A stretch of 64,000 nucleotides of DNA, taken from Dallia pectoralis. Taxonomy: Eukaryota > Chordata > Actinopteri > Esociformes > Umbridae. Under the pieces are notes generated by a model. It was not told the DNA's origin, did not search any database, and saw only the letters and a list, made by a program, of their open reading frames with translations. The DNA lies in NCBI GenBank assembly GCA_029465975.1, contig CM055742.1:9362043-9426042 (forward strand). Direction: 5' to 3'. Of the stretch, positions 1 through 11,050 are shown in pieces; the first letter of the stretch is position 1; each line of letters opens with the position of its first letter. The position numbers and the translations under genes were made by a program.

Positions 1-3000
1 GGCGGTTTCATGTAGTTCCACATTAAGGGACAAATCAGCTGTTTCTTAATTACAGTTAAATGAGCTAAGAGTCCAGATTTACACATAAGCACACCTTCTA
101 AAGGATATGAGAATTGTTAAGGTTCCAACTGCCAAAAGTTATTTTCCTTAGGATGAAATAATGATACTATTTGAAGAATACTGTTTTTCAAAATGCATAC
201 AGTTTAATTATTGTGATTTTTACACAGGTACGTTACACGTAAACCAGAGATAAGGAGTGAACACTGTTTCAAATTAGTGCAGGTGACAAGGAAATGAAAT
301 GGGGATTTCGGTTTGCACCCAAGGTCCCATTGGGATTTGGCATGTGCATTGAACTCCTTAGAACTAGTGAGCTACTGTGGTGAGTGCTCAGGAAGCAATT
401 AAAGTGAACTGTACTGCTAAAGGACAACACATTTTTCTGGCTCAGGGACTCAATTTAGCCACCTTTGGGTTACTCTTCAGACTCTCACCGCTCGGATATC
501 TGCCACGGAAAGATGACATGTAGCCGTCTCCGACGCTCCGACGTCCTTTGAGAGTTGCTGCACTGGGAGCGTTACAATTGCACATCGCGCATTTTGGGGA
601 AGAGAGAACACAAACACGGCGGGAAATTGGTTGGAAAAAAGCATTAGGAAAAGCTTCCTTAGTTAAAATACGTATTAATAATACTAGCATCCGTACAATG
701 GTATTCCAATTATTAAGCTTTTCCCTGACAGACAGGCATTTGTCAGACACAAAGCACATTGTGGACCTAACCTACCAACCTGAGAGAGAACAGGAGAGGG
801 AGACACACGAAATGGCTGAATGTCCGTGCGTTTGTTTTCCCGAGCGTTCCTCGGGGATAATAAAGGGAAGGAGCAGATGTAGGCTCCCGCGGGAGGCGAG
901 CGGGTGGAGGAGTATGTTAGCGCTGATAACATAGGGGCGTCATGGTGCTGCTCCAGGTGCCTGGCAGACGGACAGGTGAACGAGGGACGATCCGGCGTAA
1001 TGTGGAACCAATCAGAGCCGTCTGTGCCGAGTGCAGGGGCCCAATCCGCCGCAGGAAATATCAGTGCTATCGGGGCCGATTGGGCTCCATTAGAGATACA
1101 ATTAGGGGTTTTATGTTTTTTTTGTAAAAAAACCCGGGGGTGGAGTTTTTTTGCCCTACCACTTCCTGAATTGATTGACGTAGTCCGTGTATCATCGAGT
1201 CTTTTATTCGAATCAGGTGTGTGAGCGGCAGGGCACAAACAAAAACAGGCAACCCCCCGCGGTGTCCCCAGGACCATGATTGGGGAACAGAGAAATGTTT
1301 CATGCATCCCTGGCAAAAGAAAGGTTTTGCATGAGTTGCTTATTATATACCAAGTGTTCTCAACGCTGTCTGAAAGCTGCGTAATAATTCTCGCCGTTTT
1401 AACAGCGCTGTTAGCGGCGTAATGTGCGAGGAAGGCACCACTGGGGGTTTAAAGTGTATCGCCAATCCGGCACTTCTGAGAACAGCTCTTATCCGCGTTG
1501 TGTGTGTCGCGCTGCGCGTCCTCCTGAGAGTTCTTGCTTAAATGCACAATAGTTGTATTTGTAGTTGAGAGGCCTTGTGAATCAAAGCCGAGACATAGGT
1601 CAGACGCGTATTTAACCACGGTAGGGCACTGTTTATCTGTTCAGGACGTTTTTATTGTTTTCCCCCGTGTTGACTCCTCTGAGAGTGGCGTGCCCCATGG
1701 GATATTTAGACCATAGGTTTGTGCGTGGTTCGTGCGTGGTGTGTATTTGGGTGTGTGCGTGTGTGTGCACACGTTGTCACTATTGGTCCTGACTCTGTCC
1801 TGCTGCGCGCACGGTAAGACTTCTCACCCGTCAGATAATTACACACACACAAAGACAAGGTGGTTGTAAACACTCATGAACACGTGAAACGAACGCAGCA
1901 TATGCCGTCCAAGAGCAACGCAGGCAGTACAGCTATGGACGTTTGCTGTACACACACTCAGCCCTAACGCGGGCCACTATGAGTTATCTACTCAACGGAA
2001 GCGCAGCGTTGATTGGGAATCGGTGTGCAGGTTGGCGTGTGGAGGTGTGTGTGTGTGTGCGCGCGTTTCTACACGCAGCGGGGAAGCTGGAAAGCCGAAA
2101 GCAGTGGACACACAACGGGGTTATTAAACCCACGTTCGTGATTTCACACAGGCAAGTCCCGCGGATGATAATTGACTCATCCATTAACCTCAGGCTCTCC
2201 CGTTTGCTCTGAGAAAAGGAAAAACCAACAGATTATTATGCAGATGACAGCCTGTCTCCCTCTCTGTCTGACCGTTCGCTGGCCTTTAAGCCCCCCTACC
2301 CGGGACTCCCGTGCATCTATAATTACGGGGATCATCCCGAATCGTAGCGATGAATGGTAATCTCCTCTGTGTTCCGGTCTGAAGCTGACGCGCCTCAAAC
2401 GCATCTGCCGGCTGGAGCACCTTTCAATCGACACAACGGAGCCCAATCGGTCATGATGGGGTTCTAAGGCGATTCTATGCTCTGATTTGAAACAAGGTAC
2501 TGCGTGCGTTTGCGTTGGCTCAGTTTGTTCACACAAAATGTGTCTTTACGGCAACTAATTGGCCCTGATGAAATGACATGATTGAATTATCATTCTGAAG
2601 AATTGTTGTTGGGTAACTGTTAGGGTGTGTTTATGTTTACACATGCAGTCCAGTTGTAGTCGTTTTCAAAACGGTACCAAACGGAACTAATTCTATGCCA
2701 AATATTGAGAAAGCCATAAAAAAACGATAAAATAGACACATTAGGTTAAGGCCTTTCTTCAGTATTTACTTCAGAACTTAACAACCGTTATTTAGATTAA
2801 TGTAACCTGTCAAAAAGTGTTTGACATTTCGAAAACGAGGCATAAGAATGGTGAAGGCACGCATTAATTGTGCTTCCAGTTCTCCGACTGTACTGTGCAT
2901 TGTTTTGATCCGCGCTTTCATTTCAATCTGACTGTTTCTGTAATAAAAGCCGACGGTCAAGGTAAAGTGTAATATGAAGCTTTCAACAGCAGCTTCCTGA

Positions 3001-4640
3001 GAGGATGACTAACTCTCACATTAGCGTGCACTTCCGATGACAGACATCCGCAGCGTGACAGTCCCCGGCTGTAATTAACGTCTTCAACCCCGCTAGAACA
3101 AAAACGGGTCTCTCTAAAAGCCTCACTGAACAAAGTATCTCCGCGAGACGGGGAATGGTTGTTTAATATGAAGCCTATTTTCAAAATAAAGGACCAAGGT
3201 CAGAGCAGACATCGCAGGCGGGAGTGGGGCTGTTTTGAGAGATGTCGCCACTTAGCCGTTGTCTCCACCTCATCTCTTTTCCACGATCTCAATGTTCAAG
3301 TTTGTCGCCAAGAGCAATGGGCAGCTCCCTTTGACTGAATCTCAATTATACATGAATAGAAAGTTCTCAATGTAAAATGCAGCCTTTCTGCCTTTTAGGC
3401 CATTCTGGTCATTACAAACGGACGGCATTTCACTTGAAACCAGTTTGATTTTGTTCGAGTAGGTGGATTTGAAAGTCTCCTTAGACAGCAGGGGAGTTCT
3501 AAGAAGGCCCATAGAAAAATGTTATGTGGACCTTCACCAAACAAGGAATCTTACATATTTTATAATTATTTATATACATATAATTCATATGTTTATTCCA
3601 TTTTAGAGCCAAAAAGTCGGGGGGACCCAAAGAGAGACATTGAAACCCTTATACATCCTATGCATATGCATTTGTCTATATGTCGTCAATTTCTTCATAT
3701 CCATTTGTGTGTATGACCTTTTCTGAACTATGAACAGATGTGGGAGAATTCGCAAAAGGCCTTTCTCCTATTCATCCGTGCCTGCTTTTTCCACCACACT
3801 GATCTTCCAAACAGCAAGAAATCTGGGTCTACAAGTGGGAGTGCACTCTAACTCACCTGATGACATAAGTCAACTTTTAAGGAAACTAAGCCATATATGA
3901 GATTCCCGCTGACAACTCCACCCCACGTTACTACAGTGGTTCCATTGGTGCTACTCAAGACCACCGAAAACACCGCCCAACCTGTGAGCTCCAGAAAAGC
4001 ATATTTGCATCGTACAGGCTTTCTTTTCCAATCCTCTGCGCTAATAGCGGCCAGTAAAACATTCTGCATGAACGTGTGAGAAAACAGAGTTGAACCGTAC
4101 TGGGTTGGAAGATGTATGTTTCCTTCATTGATTTATTGCTGGGTCTCATCGGGATAGTAGCTGTAAATAGGTCGCATTGCAGTTATAAGCCTTTGACAAT
4201 ACCTATATTCAGACTTTCATGGTTTCTTATAGAAGAAACCCCAGGTTGTCTTGGCCTGGCTTACTACACAAAGAGATGGCCTTAGGGACTTATTTTGGAC
4301 TTGCCATGTCCCCTGTTCTCTTTCCACAAGTTGAGCCCATTTATCTTACTGGAAAGGATTAGACATTATGTGTTCCAAAAGAAGATTCCCCAGAAACCGT
4401 GAGGATGTCGGAAGTGCATCAGTTTGAGCTAGGCTAGCTTTAGCCTCTCTCCGTGTCTAGGGAATGTAGGAGAGTTACAGTACGCGGGCCAGAAACTGAC
4501 ATAGGACAGTGGGAAACCTAATCGCTTTCCCCCACATACTGAACACAAACAGGTACATGTGTAGGAGCTGAACATATACACTCATGCACAGGACGAGCTC
4601 AAACCGGGGAAGTGAACATGCTTCTTTGCTATATGATGCT
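1..4640. other. No gene recognised; noncoding flank
   Basis: I see no coding homology. The frames here (for example 684-1316 minus and 2177-2536 minus) overlap each other on both strands and resemble no family I know. Short GT-rich runs lie near 1737-1772 and 2046-2066. The stretch 2380-2500 is of mixed composition and free of simple repeats, so it could be conserved noncoding DNA, but nothing in the sequence proves that. Confidence 0.6.
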
Positions 4641-5832
4641 TTTGACGAAGAAACTTACCATCACCTGCCTGAATGACTACCGTCCTGTAGCACTGACCTC
4701 TATCATCATGAAGTGCTTCGAGTGGTTGGTCAGAACCCAAATCTGCTCCACCCTCCCTGTCCCCTTAGACCCCCTTCAATTTGCATACCGCTCCAACAGA
4801 TCTACGGATGATGCCATCGCCCTGACCACACACACCGCCCTCTCCCATCTGGAAAAAGCTAACACTTACGTGAGGATGCTGTTTGTAGATTACAGCTCAG
4901 CATTCAACACCATTGTACACGCCAAGCTCGTTCCCAAGCTCGGGACCCTGGGTCTTAACACCTCCCTGTGCAACTGGTTCCTGGACTTTCTGATGGGCAG
5001 ACCCCAGGTGGTGAGAATGGGCAATCTTACATCCTCTGCCGTGACCCTGAGCATCGGAGCCCCGCAGGGATGCGTACTCAGTCCCCTGCTGTACTCCTTG
5101 TTTACGCATGACTGCGTGGCCACACACACAGCCCCAACGTCATCTTCAAGTTTGCTGACGACACCACCATCCTCGGCCTCATCTCCAACAATGACAAGAC
5201 AAAAATACAGAGAAGAGGTTAAAAACCTGGCTACATGCTGCCAGGACAACAATCTCTCTCTTAACGTCGGGAAAACAAAGGAGATGATCATCGACTTCAG
5301 GAAGCGGCAGGGGGGGGAACACGCCCCCATACACATCTATGGAGCTGAAGTAGAGAGAGTACCTGTCCTCAAGTTCCTCGGTGTGTTCATCAGTGATGAC
5401 CTCACATGGTCCAGGCAAGCCGACTCGGCAGTGAGAACTGCCCAAAAATGCCTATACTTCCTGAGGAGACTCAAGAAGTTTGGTATGTCTAAAAAAACAC
5501 GGAGCAACTTCTACAGGTGCAGTATTGAGAGTATCCTGTCAGGCTGCATTACTGCTTGGTACGGAAACTGCACCACTGCTGACCAAAAGGCCCTCCAGAG
5601 GGTGGTGAAGACAGCAGAACGCATCATTGGCTGCCACCTCCCTTCTGTGCTTAGCATCTACCAATCACGATGCCTCAGGAAAGCAAGGAACATCATAAAG
5701 GACTACAGCCACCCAGGCCATGGTCTGTTCACTCTGCTCCCATCTGGTCGACGTTACCGCAGCATTGGTACACGCACTTCCAGACTAAAAAACAGTTTCT
5801 ACCCTCAGACCATTAGGCTCCTTAATCAGTAA
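4612..5832 (+). pseudogene. L2-like LINE reverse transcriptase, C-terminal fragment with double frameshift
   Basis: A 406-residue open frame. The first codon of the frame is GTG and the first dozen residues are not LINE-like, so no genuine start exists. Homology begins about residue 14. Visible RT landmarks: NDYRPVALTS (21-30), LDPLQFAYR (52-60), motif A LFVDYSSAFNT with a catalytic Asp at 93, and motif B GAPQGCVLSPLL (149-160). After motif B the frame reads a low-complexity Ser/Thr/Pro stretch (about 176-196) where the second catalytic motif is expected. The FADD motif is present in the DNA at 5151-5162, but in another frame. The normal frame returns at YREEV (199-203), followed by LNVGKTKEMIIDFRK and the C-terminal part ending RLLNQ. 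The encoded RT therefore lacks its YADD/FADD box and cannot be active. No host role is inferred. Confidence 0.85.
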
Positions 5833-6042
5833 GACTGATTACTTATACATGTACCCACTACTGGTACTAGATCACTTTATTGCAGTATTTATGTATTTAA
5901 GGTTGCATTCTGTCCATATTCTCACTTCATTATGTATATATTGTAGCTATGTATTTTCTGTATATTGTTGTAATTCTGTTTTTATTTTTATTATTCTAAC
6001 TACGTAGATGTTGCTTGCCATGTCACAAGAATTTAATTGTGC

Positions 6043-6055
6043 AGTTTGATGCAAG
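6043..6055. repeat. Target-site duplication, left copy
   Basis: The 13-bp sequence AGTTTGATGCAAG is repeated exactly at 6456-6468 and flanks the RTE-like insert. Removing the insert and one copy restores a continuous L2 3' UTR. Confidence 0.9.
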
Positions 6056-6455
6056 GTACAAGCGGCCGAAATGGGTTTTCTCAGAAAGGTGGCTGGCCTC
6101 TCCCTTAGGGATAGGGTGAGAAGCTCAGTCATCCGAGAGGAACTCGGAGTAGAGCCGCTGCTCCTTTGCATAGAAAGGAGCCAGTTGAGGTGGTTCGGGC
6201 ATCTTGTACGAATGCCACCTGGGCGCCTCCCTAGAGAGGTGTTCCAGGCACGTCCAGCTGGGAGGAGACCTCGGGGAAGACCCAGGACTAGGTGGAGAGA
6301 TTATATCTCCACACTGGCCTGGGAACGCCTCGGGATTCCCCAGTCAGAGCTGGCTAATGTTGCCCGGGAAAGGGAAGTTTGGGGTCCCCTGCTAGAGCTG
6401 CTACCCCCGCGACCCGACCCCGGATAAGCGGTTGAAGATGAGATGAGATGATGAG
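6056..6455 (+). mobile_element. RTE/Rex3-like LINE 3' fragment inserted in the L2 3' UTR
   Basis: About 400 bp, holding the extreme C-terminus of a LINE polyprotein followed by a very short 3' end of GATGA-type repeats (about 6437-6455). A short GATG-like tandem tail is typical of Rex3 elements of the RTE clade, a family known from fish. It is bounded by the exact 13-bp duplication AGTTTGATGCAAG (6043-6055 and 6456-6468). It is strongly 5'-truncated. Clade assignment rests on the tail and on remembered similarity, so another LINE clade with the same C-terminal domain is possible. Confidence 0.75.
6071..6427 (+). pseudogene. LINE polyprotein C-terminus (118 codons)
   Basis: An open frame that begins inside a truncated element, so its ATG is fortuitous. 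It reads through the conserved tail seen in many teleost LINE proteins: SLRDRVRSSVIREELGVEPLL, then LRWFGHLVRMPPGRLPREVF (about residues 45-64), a basic RRPRGRPRTRWRDY segment and WERLGIPQSEL, ending in a Pro-rich PPRPDPG just before the stop. This domain lies downstream of the RT domain; no catalytic residue is present. No stops or frameshifts are visible, which fits a relatively recent insertion compared with the L2 it sits in. Confidence 0.8.
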
Positions 6456-6468
6456 AGTTTGATGCAAG
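6456..6468. repeat. Target-site duplication, right copy
   Basis: Second exact copy of AGTTTGATGCAAG. The L2 3' UTR resumes immediately afterwards. Confidence 0.9.
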
Positions 6469-6505
6469 TCACTCTGTACACATGACAATAAACGACACAA
6501 CGAAA

Positions 6506-7589
6506 CCTAATAGAGTGAACTGCGATAAGTAATATAGTCCTGCTTTATTAATGATCTGGAATTTGGGGTCTAGAAACTGTAAACATTTGAACGACATTTG
6601 ATAATGTCTCACTGGCATCAAGAAATAAAGCTGTTGCCGACATTATGCAAATTAGGCAAAGTAATATAGTCATGGTCACGTTACTTTTGCAACAGTAAAT
6701 GTAAACAAAGTTGCTTTGATCTCAATCGATACTATTTTAGGGTAAATAAACAGTAATTATGCAAATAAGTGTATTAACGAAGTATTAGTTTGTATACATT
6801 TCACATGTTTAAGTTAGGATAGCCTAAACCTATGGTAAAAAGTTAGTTCGGTCTAGGGTTGAACGAATCAATATCAATAATGTTGATAATGAAAAATACA
6901 GTAGTTGGCAATGAACTTCATTATCGATTGTGGGAGAAAGGCTGTGGTCACACCAGCGGAACATCATTCCAATTAATCTTGAAGGCACGGTTGAGCTGCA
7001 CATTAATGGAATGATCTATGTAACACAATGTTAGATTTGGGAATGTTGATTTCTTTTACATTCAAGCATCTACAGATAAAGTATTGCTCTTATTGCTTGA
7101 TCACATGGTCAGTGAGCACAATCATCTGAGCAATAGACGTTTTGAGGAAAATTCCCAACTCACTAGGTAAGTACACCGAATGCTGGATTCGTTGGGAGTT
7201 CAGTTCGGTTTGTCCAAAGCAGATGAATTCTGCCGTCTTTTAGCAGTGGTTATATTTAGCCTAGCTAACTCAGTCCTAGTCGCATTAGCACTAGATACAG
7301 CTAGCGTTAGCATATCTTCTTTCCTCAAATCAATGGACAGTTACTTATTGAAACAATAAAGTTAAAAATATACAATAACACATATAATAAACCTTCAACT
7401 TAATGCAGAACTTAATACCGAAGTTAATAAACTTTGTGTGTTATTAAAGAAAATGAAATAACCCTAATTTATCACTAGATGGATCATCAGTAATTTTATA
7501 CATTTTAATAGTTAGGTTGTCTGTATTCTTCAGTAAAATTTTCAGTTTTTTTTTCTTTTTTTCATTTTCTTCTTGTTAGTCTTAATATA
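6506..7589. other. No gene recognised
   Basis: AT-rich noncoding sequence. The only structure I see is an imperfect hairpin: the ATCATTCCAATTAAT arm at 6963-6977 pairs with 7002-7015, with one bulged base and a 24-base loop. It might be a MITE relic. Confidence 0.55.
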
Positions 7590-7874
7590 CAGTTGGAGTC
7601 TGAAGTTTACACACACTTGGGTCATTGACTAAGTCATTAAAACAAAATGTTCAACCACTACACAGATTTTAACAATCTTAACAAACTACAGTTTTGGCAA
7701 GTTGGTTACGACTACTTTGTACGTGACACAAGTAATTGTCCCAACAATCGTTTGCAGACAAATTATTTTACTTAGACCCACTGGATATGTGATATAGTGA
7801 TTTATGAGGTTGACATACACTTAATCGACTGTGCTGTTATACAGCTTGGAAAATCCCTGAAAATTATGTCATGG

Positions 7875-7882
7875 TTTTAGAC
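7875..7882. repeat. 8-bp target duplication of the hAT MITE (left)
   Basis: TTTTAGAC directly precedes the inserted element and is repeated exactly at 8443-8450. Eight bp is the standard hAT target duplication length. Confidence 0.92.
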
Positions 7883-8442
7883 CAGGGCTCTTCAAATGGC
7901 GGCCCGCGGGCCACATGCGGCCCGAAAGCAACCTCAGAGTGGCCCAGCCCGTAGTTCCGCAATAGATAGTATAAAAGGGAAAATAGGGTCCCGTCAGCGA
8001 TATTTTCCCCCCCACTATGGCCACGCCAAGACCCGCCCTTCAATAGCATTCACACACTACTATTGGCCAGGTGTCCATCTACAGGTCCTATCCCCTGACT
8101 GCTTCGTAGGGCGGGTCTTGGTGTGGCCATAGTGGGATTGGTAATTTTGCGTCCCGCCAAAACTACCAACATGTAAACAATGCAGAGCGTGCTGTGCCAG
8201 TAGTAGCCTACATTACTATCAATATGTCTCAACACTGAAACTTAAAATTCTATGCACCTTTTGCTGTGCAAACTGACCAAAGTAAAACAATGAATAAACC
8301 TTACATGTTTTTCAATAAATTTGTTTGTGTTGGTTTTTAAAATTTGTCATTATGAGCTGCTTCGCCGCTGAAATGACTGGCCCAACTAACCTTTCTCGAT
8401 TTGAAAATCTGGCCCAACTGAATTTGTAATTGAATAGCCCTG
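7883..8442. mobile_element. hAT-like non-autonomous element (MITE), 560 bp
   Basis: It starts CAGGGCTCTTCAAAT and ends with the reverse complement of CAGGGCTATTCAATT, giving 15-bp terminal inverted repeats with two mismatches. CAGGG ends and an 8-bp duplication are hAT hallmarks. The left subterminal region is GC-rich (GGCGGCCCGCGGGCCACATG), the right one carries GGGCCAG motifs. No transposase frame is present, so it would have depended on an autonomous hAT elsewhere. It contains an inner 28-bp inverted repeat (8012-8039 and 8108-8135). Confidence 0.88.
8012..8135. repeat. 28-bp inverted repeat inside the hAT MITE
   Basis: The arms at 8012-8039 and 8108-8135 are reverse complements with one mismatch; they begin CCACTATGGCCACGCC and end CCCGCCCT. 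They enclose 68 bp. This could be a third, smaller element nested in the MITE, or part of the MITE fold. I see no clear target duplication around it. Confidence 0.85.
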
Positions 8443-8450
8443 TTTTAGAC
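8443..8450. repeat. 8-bp target duplication of the hAT MITE (right)
   Basis: Exact second copy of TTTTAGAC; Tc1 sequence continues from 8451. Confidence 0.92.
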
Positions 8451-8725
8451 GCTTCTGATAGGCCAATTGACATAATTTGTGTTAATTGGAGGTGTACGTG
8501 TGGATCTATTTTAAGGCATACCTTCAAATGCAGTGTCTCACGGCTTGACATAATGGGAAAATCTAAATAAATCAGTCTGGTTCATCATTGGGGACCACCC
8601 AGCTGTCATTCCACTCAGGATGGAGATGTGTTCTGTCTCCTAAAGATGGACGTTCTTTGGTGCGAAAAATGCTAATCAATCCCAGAACAACTACAAAGAA
8701 ATCGGTGAAATCTACAGTCGTGCTT

Positions 8726-9162
8726 TGCTCTTTGGGAAACACACCTTATTAAGAATTCTATTGACGTCCCTGTTCAAAATGTGCGATTTTTTTGTAATCT
8801 GAAATTGATGGACCATTAAAACAACTTTTCAGTGTTTATTGAATTTCCATATCTTAAGGTAATCATTAACAAAAATGTAAATAACATATTTGTATCTACA
8901 GAAATAGAGAAAGGTCTATTCTAATGTTACCTCGAACGCAAAGTGTAACCTTCTTAAGTCGTAGCTAAAACTCCCGTTTTCGCTTCTATTAGAAACCCAT
9001 TAGCGACGCCAGGCTAAGCGTTCCTTATTGATATTCAACGGCATGCCCTGTGAAGCGCGCTGAAGAAAATCACGTTCCGAATTCCAGTCGGTCTCCATTA
9101 AGTGCGGCATCTGTCTGTCATTTTTCTACCAAAATAATTTCAAACGCGCACTCGTGCGCACG
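8726..9162. other. No gene recognised
   Basis: AT-rich noncoding sequence between the Tc1 remnant and the CT microsatellite; nothing else seen. Confidence 0.5.
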
Positions 9163-9204
<42 letters not shown>

Positions 9205-9435
9205 TACTTTCTCTCTCTATCACTCTCTTTCTCTCACACGTTGAAATTGAATAAGAGCAGGAAGGTGGATCTTTTCAGATTGCCTCAGAAGAGCCGCATG
9301 TCAACACTAAGCTTCATTATGGGACCATGGTATGACGTTTGCTCTCTCACATATGAGCGCGCACACACACAAACACACACAGACACACAGAAACACACAC
9401 TGGCACACAAACACACACAGACACACACAAACTCT
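9163..9435. repeat. CT and CA microsatellites
   Basis: A (CT)n run occupies about 9165-9203 and continues imperfectly to 9236. An imperfect CA-rich run lies at 9361-9430 with CACACAGA-type interruptions. The frames across them encode only Ser-Leu or Thr-His repeats and are not genes. Confidence 0.9.
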
Positions 9436-10260
9436 TACTCGCACGTGCACTCCGCAGTGGGCCGAACCATCTGCTAGTGTTCCACCACACCTGGGCCTGA
9501 ATTAACCACCTGCTGTATTGGCAGCCATAGAAACATTCTGCCAGGACACGGTTCTGAATGAGTCCATAACTGATTGTGCCCTTTGTACGAACTAAATCAA
9601 TTTCAGGAGAAAGGAGATGTTGGATAAGTCACGAGAATGGACAGGAAGCTGCTGAGGCATAATGCTCTATTGCAATTCACGTACACATAAAACAAATTCA
9701 TCTCAGAGGTTTAGCACAATGCAGATGGAGAGTGATGAATACATTTGGCGTTGGACGAAAGGACTGAGGATTACGTTTTACCAAAACGACTACAGATGAA
9801 GTAAAACGTTATGCCTGGTTGTTTAAAAGCTTCTTGGAAAGGTTTGCCAGGTTTCTTTTTTTGGTTGGGTAAATCCTAGACATACGTGGCCCTCCCAATG
9901 ATGCTGACAGATAGGCCTTCATGATCACTGCAAAACTAGAAGATACTCGGTTTGAAATTGGACATTAAATAATGAATCATATAAATGAATCACCAATACA
10001 AATGAATCACTGAAAAAAAATAACTAATTCACTTGTTCCCATTCCCATGTTTTACAGACATTCCCGTAAAACCTGCCCTTACACATGATGTTCGTTGGCA
10101 CATCAAAAAACAACAATGAATTCCCTATCAAATATTAACTGAGAATCCCAAAAAGATTGCCATGAGATGAGGATGCACTTGCATGGATACAGGTGATGGG
10201 ATCGTCTAGCATACAGAAAGAAATCAAACAAACCATATCACACAGCACACATAATCCCAT
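9436..10260. other. No gene recognised
   Basis: Noncoding sequence. A local AATGAATCA motif repeats imperfectly near 9970-10015; nothing else seen. Confidence 0.5.
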
Positions 10261-10263
10261 GTA

Positions 10264-10391
10264 CCTTATTTCCCAAACCTGACTTTAATCATATTCCACA
10301 CGCTTACCCTAACCTTAACCAAACTCTAACCACCTTAACCAAACTTAACTTCAATTGCCTTTTTTATGCATATGCCTAACCCTTATTATAT
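10264..10391. repeat. Degenerate left flank of the satellite
   Basis: Irregular TAACC/AACCAAAC words, including CAATTGCC followed by CCTAACCC and ATTGCTAACC. The same words recur in the same order on the right flank (10972-11030), so the array sits between two diverged copies of its own ancestral unit. Confidence 0.65.
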
Positions 10392-10971
10392 TGCTAACCT
10401 CATTAACCAAACTCTAACCTCACTAACCAAACTCTAACCTCACTAACCAAACTCTAACCTCACTAACCAAATGCTAACCTCATTAACCAAACTCTAACCT
10501 CACTAACCAAACTCTAACCTCACTAACCAAAACCTCATTAACCAAACTCTAACCTCATTAACCAAACTCTTACATCATTAACCAAACTCTAACCTCATTA
10601 ACCAAACTCTAACCTCATTAACCAAACTCTAACATCATTAACCAAACTCTAACCTCATTAACCAAATGCTAACCTCATTAACCAAACTCTAACCTCACTA
10701 ACCAAACTCTAACCTCACTAACCAAAACCTCATTAACCAAACTCTAACCTCATTAACCAAACTCTTACATCATTAACCAAACTCTAACCTCATTAACCAA
10801 ACTCTTACATCATTAACCAAACTCTAACCTCATTAACCAAACTCTAACCTCATTAACCAAACTCTAACATCATTAACCAAACTCTAACCTCATTAACCAA
10901 ACTCTAACCTCATTAACCAAACTCTAACATCATAAACCAAACTCTAACATCACTAACCAAATTCTAACCTC
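10392..10971. repeat. 20-bp satellite array with 195-bp higher-order repeat
   Basis: About 29 tandem copies of a 20-bp unit of the form CTAACCTCATTAACCAAACT. Variants include CACT for CATT, TTACATC for TAACCTC, ATGCT for ACTCT, and a 15-bp unit lacking CTCTA. The ATGCT variant (10472 and 10667) and the short unit (10531 and 10726) each recur at exactly 195 bp, that is nine 20-bp units plus one 15-bp unit. The second copy then gains an extra 40 bp dimer. The pyrimidine/purine strand bias and the TAACC core are telomere-like, but the unit is not TTAGGG. Confidence 0.95.
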
Positions 10972-11050
10972 AATTGCCTTCCCTTTATGTAAAACCCTAA
11001 ACCTTACCCTAATCACATTGCTAACCGTAATCAAACTAAACTCAATAACT
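10972..11050. repeat. Degenerate right flank of the satellite
   Basis: CAATTGCC, then AACCCTAAACCTTACCC and ATTGCTAACC, parallel to the left flank. Decayed repeat sequence with no coding content. Confidence 0.65.

Larger units (their letters stand above)
4640..6505 (+). mobile_element. L2-like LINE, 5'-truncated, interrupted in its 3' UTR
   Basis: This is a non-LTR retrotransposon of the L2/CR1 (Jockey) group common in fish. Only the C-terminal part of the polyprotein remains; homology starts near 4645 in the reverse transcriptase, so the endonuclease and the RT N-terminus are missing, as expected from 5' truncation during target-primed reverse transcription. The reading frame stops at 5832 and a roughly 215-bp AT-rich 3' UTR follows. 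That UTR is broken at 6055 by a second LINE tail (6056-6455) and resumes at 6469 with the terminal part containing ATGACAATAAA, close to how fish L2 elements end. The 5' boundary is uncertain by tens of bases. Confidence 0.85.
7590..8725 (+). mobile_element. Tc1-like element, 3'-truncated and internally deleted, split by a hAT MITE
   Basis: It begins with CAGTTGGAGTCTGAAG next to a TA (7588-7589), the expected Tc1 end and target dinucleotide. The 5' non-coding region with an inner repeat of the end (GACATACACTTAATCG near 7812) runs to 7882. A 560-bp hAT-like element then intervenes, and Tc1 sequence resumes at 8451. The transposase start region (ATGGGAAAATCTAAA, about 8552) is followed within a few codons by a stop, and internal sequence of the DNA-binding domain is deleted. 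Recognisable homology fades near 8700-8725, so the catalytic domain and right inverted repeat are gone. The family resembles the salmonid-type Tc1 elements. Confidence 0.85.

Noticed and set aside
684..1316. 210-codon frame, minus strand
   Set aside because: No recognisable domain, overlaps other long frames on both strands, and the composition is explained by a locally CpG-containing, stop-poor stretch.
4890..5445. Minus-strand frames of 76-148 codons across the L2 RT
   Set aside because: They are antisense shadows of the LINE reading frame.
10392..10971. Interstitial telomere (TTAGGG)n
   Set aside because: TAACC words are frequent, but the period is 20 bp and no run of exact telomere hexamers is present.
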